Assembly: GCA_023418315.1 (NCBI GenBank)
Contig: JAEZZY010000009.1
Span: 1 to 8,664, forward strand
Direction of reading: 5' to 3'
Length of the DNA stretch: 8,664 nt
Origin: Bacteroidota bacterium
GTDB lineage: Bacteria; Bacteroidota; Bacteroidia; Chitinophagales; Chitinophagaceae
Position numbers and translations under genes: made by a program
The notes under the pieces: generated by a model
The model's database searches: none
What the model was told of the DNA's origin: nothing
The model's input: only the letters and a program-made list of their open reading frames with translations
Shown: positions 5,146 through 8,664 of the stretch, piece after piece
How the letters are laid out: each line of letters starts with the position of its first letter
Numbering within the stretch: the stretch's first letter is position 1

Positions 5146-6456
5146 ATGATGATCGTGCAACAAATAATCTTCGTTATCATAGCCGTAGCAGCAGGCTATT
5201 TTTTTGCGAAGAAAGTAAGTGAAATCAGAAGAAATGTCTTGCTCGGAAGAGATGAAGACCTCACCGACCAGCCTGCCAAACGCTGGAACAACATGCTGCT
5301 GCTGGCTATGGGGCAGAAGAAAATGTTTAAGAAGCCTATCCCTGCTATCCTTCATTTTTTTGTTTACATAGGCTTTGTGCTGATTAATATTGAAGTGCTG
5401 GAAATATTAATTGACGGCATTTTCGGCACAGAACGGATTTTACGAGAACCGCTTGGCGGCTTTTATGATTTTTTAATCGGCTTCTTTGAAATATTGGGCG
5501 TCCTCACGCTTGTATCGGTTATTATTTTTCTGATTCGCAGAAACATCCTGAAAGTAAAACGCCTAAGCATGGCAGAACTTGACGGCTTCCCTAAAAAAGA
5601 TGCCAATACCATTCTCTATATAGAAGTAGTATTGATGACCATGCTTTTGGTGATGAACAGTGCGGAAGGCGCCATCATGGCAAAGCACGGCGAAGGAAAC
5701 GGATTTCTAATTAGCCAGTTTATAGCACCTGCTTTTTCGGGTATGAGCGAACAGAGCTTGCATATTTTAGCACGTGTTTGCTGGTGGGGGCATATTCTGG
5801 GCATCTTTGCTTTCCTCAATTATTTACCTTACTCCAAACATTTTCACATCATCCTCGCTTTCCCGAATGCCTATTATCAACGCCTAAAGCCGCAGGGCGA
5901 AATGCGCAATATGAAAGACATTCAAAACGAAGTGCTGTATATGATGCAGCCGGAACTGACGCCGCCCGCGCCTGCCGATGGTTCTCAACCGGTGCAGCCT
6001 ACTTTTGGTGCTAAGGATGTGAAAGATCTTTCGTGGAAAGCCTTACTGGATGCCTACTCTTGCACCGAATGTGGTCGTTGCACGGCTTCTTGCCCGGCGA
6101 ATATCACCGGTAAAAAACTATCGCCGCGAAAAATCATGATGGCAACGCGCGATCGTTTGGAAGAAGTAGGTGCGAATATCAATAAGAATAAGGAATTTAT
6201 AGACGATGGAAAATCATTGCTGCATGACTATATCACGGTAGAAGAACTGCGTGCCTGCACCACTTGCCAGGCTTGTGTGGAAGCTTGTCCGGTGAGTATT
6301 GATCCGCTTTCCATCATTATGCAATTACGTAGAAATCTTATCATGGAAGAAAGCAATGCGCCACAGGAATGGAACCTGATGAACAGCAATATAGAAACGA
6401 ATATGGCGCCGTGGAAGTTTAGTCCGGATGAACGGGATGCGTGGGCAGAGGTGTGA
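5146..6456 (+). CDS. Membrane-anchored 4Fe-4S electron-transfer protein, HdrC/HdrE-like
   Basis: This 436-residue protein has two parts. The N-terminal half has about five membrane helices (near residues 3-20, 66-90, 104-130, 155-172 and 205-227). His70, His206, His216, His232 and His234 in or near them are candidate heme b ligands, as in nitrate reductase gamma or HdrE-type subunits. The C-terminal half is soluble and carries two 4Fe-4S motifs, Cys306/309/312/316 (CTECGRCTASCP) and Cys371/374/377/381 (CTTCQACVEACP). Such HdrC-like proteins pass electrons between the quinone pool and a Cys-rich (CCG) HdrB-like partner at the cytoplasmic membrane. The partner is normally the next gene. Here only a fragment of it survives at 7520-7639, beyond an intervening lipoprotein gene. 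The protein itself looks intact. ATG 5146 is followed directly by a second ATG, and either could be used. Confidence 0.85.
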   Translation: MMIVQQIIFVIIAVAAGYFFAKKVSEIRRNVLLGRDEDLTDQPAKRWNNMLLLAMGQKKMFKKPIPAILHFFVYIGFVLINIEVLEILIDGIFGTERILREPLGGFYDFLIGFFEILGVLTLVSVIIFLIRRNILKVKRLSMAELDGFPKKDANTILYIEVVLMTMLLVMNSAEGAIMAKHGEGNGFLISQFIAPAFSGMSEQSLHILARVCWWGHILGIFAFLNYLPYSKHFHIILAFPNAYYQRLKPQGEMRNMKDIQNEVLYMMQPELTPPAPADGSQPVQPTFGAKDVKDLSWKALLDAYSCTECGRCTASCPANITGKKLSPRKIMMATRDRLEEVGANINKNKEFIDDGKSLLHDYITVEELRACTTCQACVEACPVSIDPLSIIMQLRRNLIMEESNAPQEWNLMNSNIETNMAPWKFSPDERDAWAEV

Positions 6457-6474
6457 ATACAAAGTGTAAAAAGC

Positions 6475-7458
6475 ATGAAAACAGTTCTTCTGTATTTGGG
6501 TCTTGTTTTTTTATTTTTTTCATGTCGGTCAGATAATGAATTTGATAAAAGCAAGCGTAATGATAAATGGGTATGGTGGATAGATGACAAAGGCGGAAAA
6601 GGGGAATGGGTGCCGATAAATGGAGATGCTCCTGTGGTGGAAAATGGAAAATATACGAGGTATTATTACGATGGAAACATTTTTGAAACTGGTAGATTAA
6701 AGAACGGGAAGCATATAGACACCACTTTTTATTACGACAGAGAGGGACAACCATACGGCTATATTCTAAATGAAAGCGATACCGAAAGAATATATTACTA
6801 CATAGATGGTCAACATACGTTTTACGCGAGTGATGGAAAGAAAGAGAGCGAGGGAATTATAGTAAACCATCGTGAAGGGAATGAATGGACATATTATTTT
6901 CCTAATGGTAAAATACAACGTGAACTTAAAACTATTGATGGGGTTAGCTGGGAAAAGATTTATTATGAAAATGGAAACCCGAAAATGCTAACATACGGTG
7001 ATAAAATAAAACGAATTTATATCACAACGAATGAATGGCATGAGAATGGGCAGAAGAAATTAGAGATAAATGTTACAAATGGAATTGTGGAGGGACCAAT
7101 GTATAAATTTCACCAAAATGGCAATATTGAAACAGAAGGGTTTTATAAAAACGACAAAAGAAATGGTGTCTTTAAGACTTTTTATGAAAGCGGTAAAATC
7201 AAAGGAATACAAACAATAAAAAACGATGTATTGACCGATACTGCCCGGGAATGGTATGAAAACGGACAATTAAAGCTCATAATTTTTTTCATAAACGGAA
7301 GACCGGAAGGCAAAGTTTTAAAATATCATGAAAATGGTAGAATATGGAAAAAGGCGAATTATAAAAACGGCGTACCGGAAGGTTTAGCAGAAAGTTTTGA
7401 CAGCAGTGGAACATTACAGGAAAGAGAAAATTATATAGCCGGGAAAAAGATAAATTAA
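6475..7458 (+). CDS. YwqK/MORN-like repeat lipoprotein
   Basis: The 327-residue product begins with a lipoprotein signal peptide whose lipobox is LFFSC, with Cys17 as the lipidated residue. The acidic residues just after it (CRSDNEFD) resemble the outer-membrane or surface export signal of Bacteroidota lipoproteins. The rest is a chain of degenerate repeats of about 22-25 residues of the type WYENGQLKL...NGRPEG, for example near residues 146-158, 182-210, 213-230 and 258-310. These are the repeats of the YwqK family (often labelled antitoxin by analogy), related to MORN motifs. They form beta-hairpin ladders, and their partner is unknown. No toxin gene is adjacent. The gene starts 18 nt after the Fe-S gene and is visibly more AT-rich than it, and it separates the HdrC-like gene from the remnant of its HdrB-like partner. 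That position suggests a later arrival. Confidence 0.8.
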   Translation: MKTVLLYLGLVFLFFSCRSDNEFDKSKRNDKWVWWIDDKGGKGEWVPINGDAPVVENGKYTRYYYDGNIFETGRLKNGKHIDTTFYYDREGQPYGYILNESDTERIYYYIDGQHTFYASDGKKESEGIIVNHREGNEWTYYFPNGKIQRELKTIDGVSWEKIYYENGNPKMLTYGDKIKRIYITTNEWHENGQKKLEINVTNGIVEGPMYKFHQNGNIETEGFYKNDKRNGVFKTFYESGKIKGIQTIKNDVLTDTAREWYENGQLKLIIFFINGRPEGKVLKYHENGRIWKKANYKNGVPEGLAESFDSSGTLQERENYIAGKKIN

Positions 7459-7478
7459 TAATTAAAATCTGAACTATT

Positions 7479-7504
7479 GTTGAAAGTTAAACTTAACTAA
7501 CAAC
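7479..7504. repeat. Short near-perfect palindrome
   Basis: GTTG (7479-7482) pairs with CAAC (7501-7504) and AGTTAA (7485-7490) with TTAACT (7493-7498), leaving only two central bases. Such a tight dyad is more like a protein-binding site than an RNA hairpin. It lies between the YwqK-like gene and the Fe-S protein remnant. Confidence 0.35.
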
Positions 7505-7519
7505 TACAAACTGAACATC

Positions 7520-7639
7520 ATGCAAGTAAAATCAATGGCTGAATATGCTGCGAATGGTGAAACCCCCGAAGTACTTTTTTGGGTGGGCTGTGCCGGCAGC
7601 TTTGATCAGCGCGCACAAAAAAGCCCTTCAGTTATTTGA
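7520..7639 (+). pseudogene. 5' remnant of HdrB/CCG-type (Fe-S)-binding protein
   Basis: The reading frame from ATG 7520 encodes MQVKSMAEYAANGETPEVLF, continuing WVGCAGSFDQRAQK, and then loses similarity and stops at 7639 after 39 codons. The PEVLFWVGCAGSFDQRAQK segment is, from memory, the signature N-terminus of the heterodisulfide-reductase-B-like (Fe-S)-binding protein that follows HdrC-like genes in Bacteroidota. That protein is normally about 250 or more residues with CCG cysteine motifs, all missing here. The similarity ends at an A-tract (7617-7622). In the neighbouring frame a tail ALQLFELHFKKTVSSSCH runs to a stop at 7679, but it too is far too short. I infer a deletion that left only the start. 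A full copy may exist elsewhere in the genome. Confidence 0.65.
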
Positions 7640-7685
7640 ATTGCACTTTAAAAAAACCGTAAGTAGCTCATGTCATTAAAAACTC

Positions 7686-7693
7686 TATTTTTG
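7686..7693 (+). promoter_or_regulatory. Bacteroidota -7 promoter element before DUF5606 gene
   Basis: TATTTTTG fits the TAnnTTTG -7 consensus of the Bacteroidota housekeeping sigma factor and lies 21 nt before the start codon at 7715. No good -33 TTTG element lies at the expected distance, so this is only suggestive. Confidence 0.35.
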
Positions 7694-7714
7694 CTATCCC
7701 ACTAAAATAAAATA

Positions 7715-8341
7715 ATGGAATACAGAGAAATTGTATCAGTAACAGGAATGGGTGGTTTGTTTCAGCTTATAGCCACCAAAAGCGACGGCGCTATTGTAAA
7801 AAACCTTGCAGACCAGTCCACCAAATTCATCTCGGCACGCCTGCACAATGTAACGCCTCTGGAAAGTATTGAAATATATACCACCGGAAACAATGTGCGC
7901 CTGCACGAAGTATTGCAAAAGATGAAAGAAAGCAGTGCAAAAATGCCTGATGCAAAAAATGCAAGCAATAGTGAGATCAAGGAGTATTTTAAGGGGGTGT
8001 TTCCCGATATGGATGATGACCGTGTATATGTGAGCGACATGAAAAAAATGCTGAAATGGTTTTCCATCCTGGGAGAAAATAACCTGCTGAATTTCGACAT
8101 GTACAACCCACAAGCGGAAGACACAGCAGAAGAAACTACAGAAGAAAAACCGGCGAAGAAAACAGCGAAGAAAAAAACCGAAGAGCCAATCGCTTCTGAA
8201 GAACCTGCTGAAAAACCGGCTAAGAAAACTACAGCGAAAAAAGCAGCCAAAAAGAAAGAGGAGCCTGCCGCTGAAGAAACAAAAGAAAAACCGGCTAAGA
8301 AAACCGCCGCCAAAAAAACCACTAAGAAAAAAGCAGAATAG
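7715..8341 (+). CDS. DUF5606 family protein with histone-H1-like tail
   Basis: This 208-residue protein has two parts. Residues 1 to about 130 are the conserved DUF5606 domain, opening with YREIVSVTGMGGLFQLIATK, continuing with IVKNLADQSTKFISARLHNV and ending with DMKKMLKWFSILGENNLLNF. Its function is not established. Residues 135-208 are a low-complexity tail of Lys, Ala, Glu and Thr with three copies of EKPAKKT (144-150, 166-172, 191-197) and many AKK units, like histone H1 or bacterial H1-like proteins. This suggests nucleic-acid or polyanion binding. The DNA repeats behind the tail (8144-8164, 8210-8230, 8285-8305) are near-identical and may vary in number by slippage. It is followed by a strong terminator, so it is probably transcribed alone. 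Confidence 0.85.
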   Translation: MEYREIVSVTGMGGLFQLIATKSDGAIVKNLADQSTKFISARLHNVTPLESIEIYTTGNNVRLHEVLQKMKESSAKMPDAKNASNSEIKEYFKGVFPDMDDDRVYVSDMKKMLKWFSILGENNLLNFDMYNPQAEDTAEETTEEKPAKKTAKKKTEEPIASEEPAEKPAKKTTAKKAAKKKEEPAAEETKEKPAKKTAAKKTTKKKAE

Positions 8342-8363
8342 CCTATACAGGCAATACCTACCG

Positions 8364-8398
8364 GCGCCTCTGAAACCCTCAGGGGCGCTCGTTGTTTT
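8364..8398 (+). terminator. Intrinsic terminator after DUF5606 gene
   Basis: GCGCCTCTGA (8364-8373) and TCAGGGGCGC (8379-8388) form a 10-bp GC-rich stem with one G-T pair and a 5-nt loop, followed by the T-rich tcgttgtttt. It lies 22 nt after the stop codon. Confidence 0.8.
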
Positions 8399-8439
8399 AT
8401 AGACCACTCCCATAGGGCAACTTTCCCAAATTCCCGTTT

Positions 8440-8447
8440 TACCTTTG
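8440..8447 (+). promoter_or_regulatory. Bacteroidota -7 promoter element before response regulator
   Basis: TACCTTTG matches the TAnnTTTG consensus and lies 38 nt before the GTG start of the response regulator, just after the terminator of the preceding gene. A -33 element is not obvious, so confidence is moderate. Confidence 0.45.
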
Positions 8448-8485
8448 CCCCGATTTTATATCTTGCATCTCTCCAAACTTCCACC

Positions 8486-8664
8486 GTGAAAAAAATATTG
8501 CTCATAGAAGACAATCAGGACATCCGCGAAAACATGACGGAAATCCTGGAGCTTTCCAACTACGAAGTGCATAGCGCCATCAACGGAAAAGAAGGCGTTG
8601 CGGCTGCCTTACAGATCCAGCCGGATATCATCATCTGCGATATAATGATGCCCGTACTGGATGG
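8486..8664 (+). CDS. Response regulator receiver domain (3' cut by window)
   Basis: The first 60 codons of a CheY-like receiver domain are present: VKKILLIEDNQDIRENM at the N-terminus with the acidic pair Glu8/Asp9, then IIICDIMMPVLDG containing the phospho-acceptor Asp52 and the conserved MMP-x-LDG turn. The start is GTG at 8486. The usual KKILLIEDN opening follows at once and no ATG lies upstream in frame. The rest of the protein, including any output domain and the conserved Thr and Lys, is outside the window, so the regulator class and its kinase cannot be told. It appears to have its own promoter after the terminator at 8364-8398. Confidence 0.9.
   Translation, partial: MKKILLIEDNQDIRENMTEILELSNYEVHSAINGKEGVAAALQIQPDIIICDIMMPVLD

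Noticed and set aside
7762..8514. 250-codon minus-strand open frame opposite DUF5606
   Set aside because: It is an antisense shadow of the Lys/Ala-rich tail, giving long Phe/Ala/Ser runs. The + strand gene has a clear family match and a terminator.

Overview
The window looks like chromosomal DNA of a member of the Bacteroidota, most likely near the Chitinophagaceae/Sphingobacteriia. The evidence is a DUF5606-type protein (a family I know only from Bacteroidota), weak or absent Shine-Dalgarno sequences, TAnnTTTG-type -7 promoter elements, a YwqK/MORN-like lipoprotein and an HdrC-like membrane Fe-S protein typical of this phylum.

Left part (1 to about 3.8 kb): an AT-rich array of small accessory genes, all on the + strand, separated by long imperfect inverted-repeat elements. 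The genes are a VOC/glyoxalase-fold protein, an NTF2/DUF4440 protein, an MmcQ/YjbR protein, two GNAT acetyltransferases and an unrecognised protein. The repeats behave like integron attC sites. Each gene block opens with a GTTRRRY-like core whose reverse complement closes the same block: GTTAGCGGT/ACCGCTAAC, GTTAGCGGT/ACCGCCAAC (one mismatch) and GTTATAGGGC/GCCCTATAAC. No integrase lies in the window, so the best description is an integron-like cassette array without a visible integrase. The sites (about 140, 201 and 330 nt) tend to be longer than textbook attC sites. Two carry the same 100-nt left arm with an embedded intrinsic-terminator-like hairpin. The last copy has lost its right half, and the array ends there.

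Middle (3.9-5.0 kb): a minus-strand tRNA-Arg(TCT) with its own terminator, then a minus-strand gene for a secreted protein of unknown function whose start is TTG or GTG.

Right part (5.1-8.66 kb, + strand): a membrane-anchored 4Fe-4S protein (HdrC/HdrE-like electron-transfer subunit), a YwqK-like repeat lipoprotein, and a short surviving 5' piece of the HdrB/CCG-type Fe-S partner that normally follows the HdrC-like gene. After these come a DUF5606 protein with a histone-H1-like lysine/alanine tail, an intrinsic terminator, and the first 60 codons of a response regulator cut by the window edge. The interrupted HdrC-HdrB pair suggests that insertion of the YwqK-like gene, deletion, or both have dismantled an ordinarily conserved two-gene unit here.
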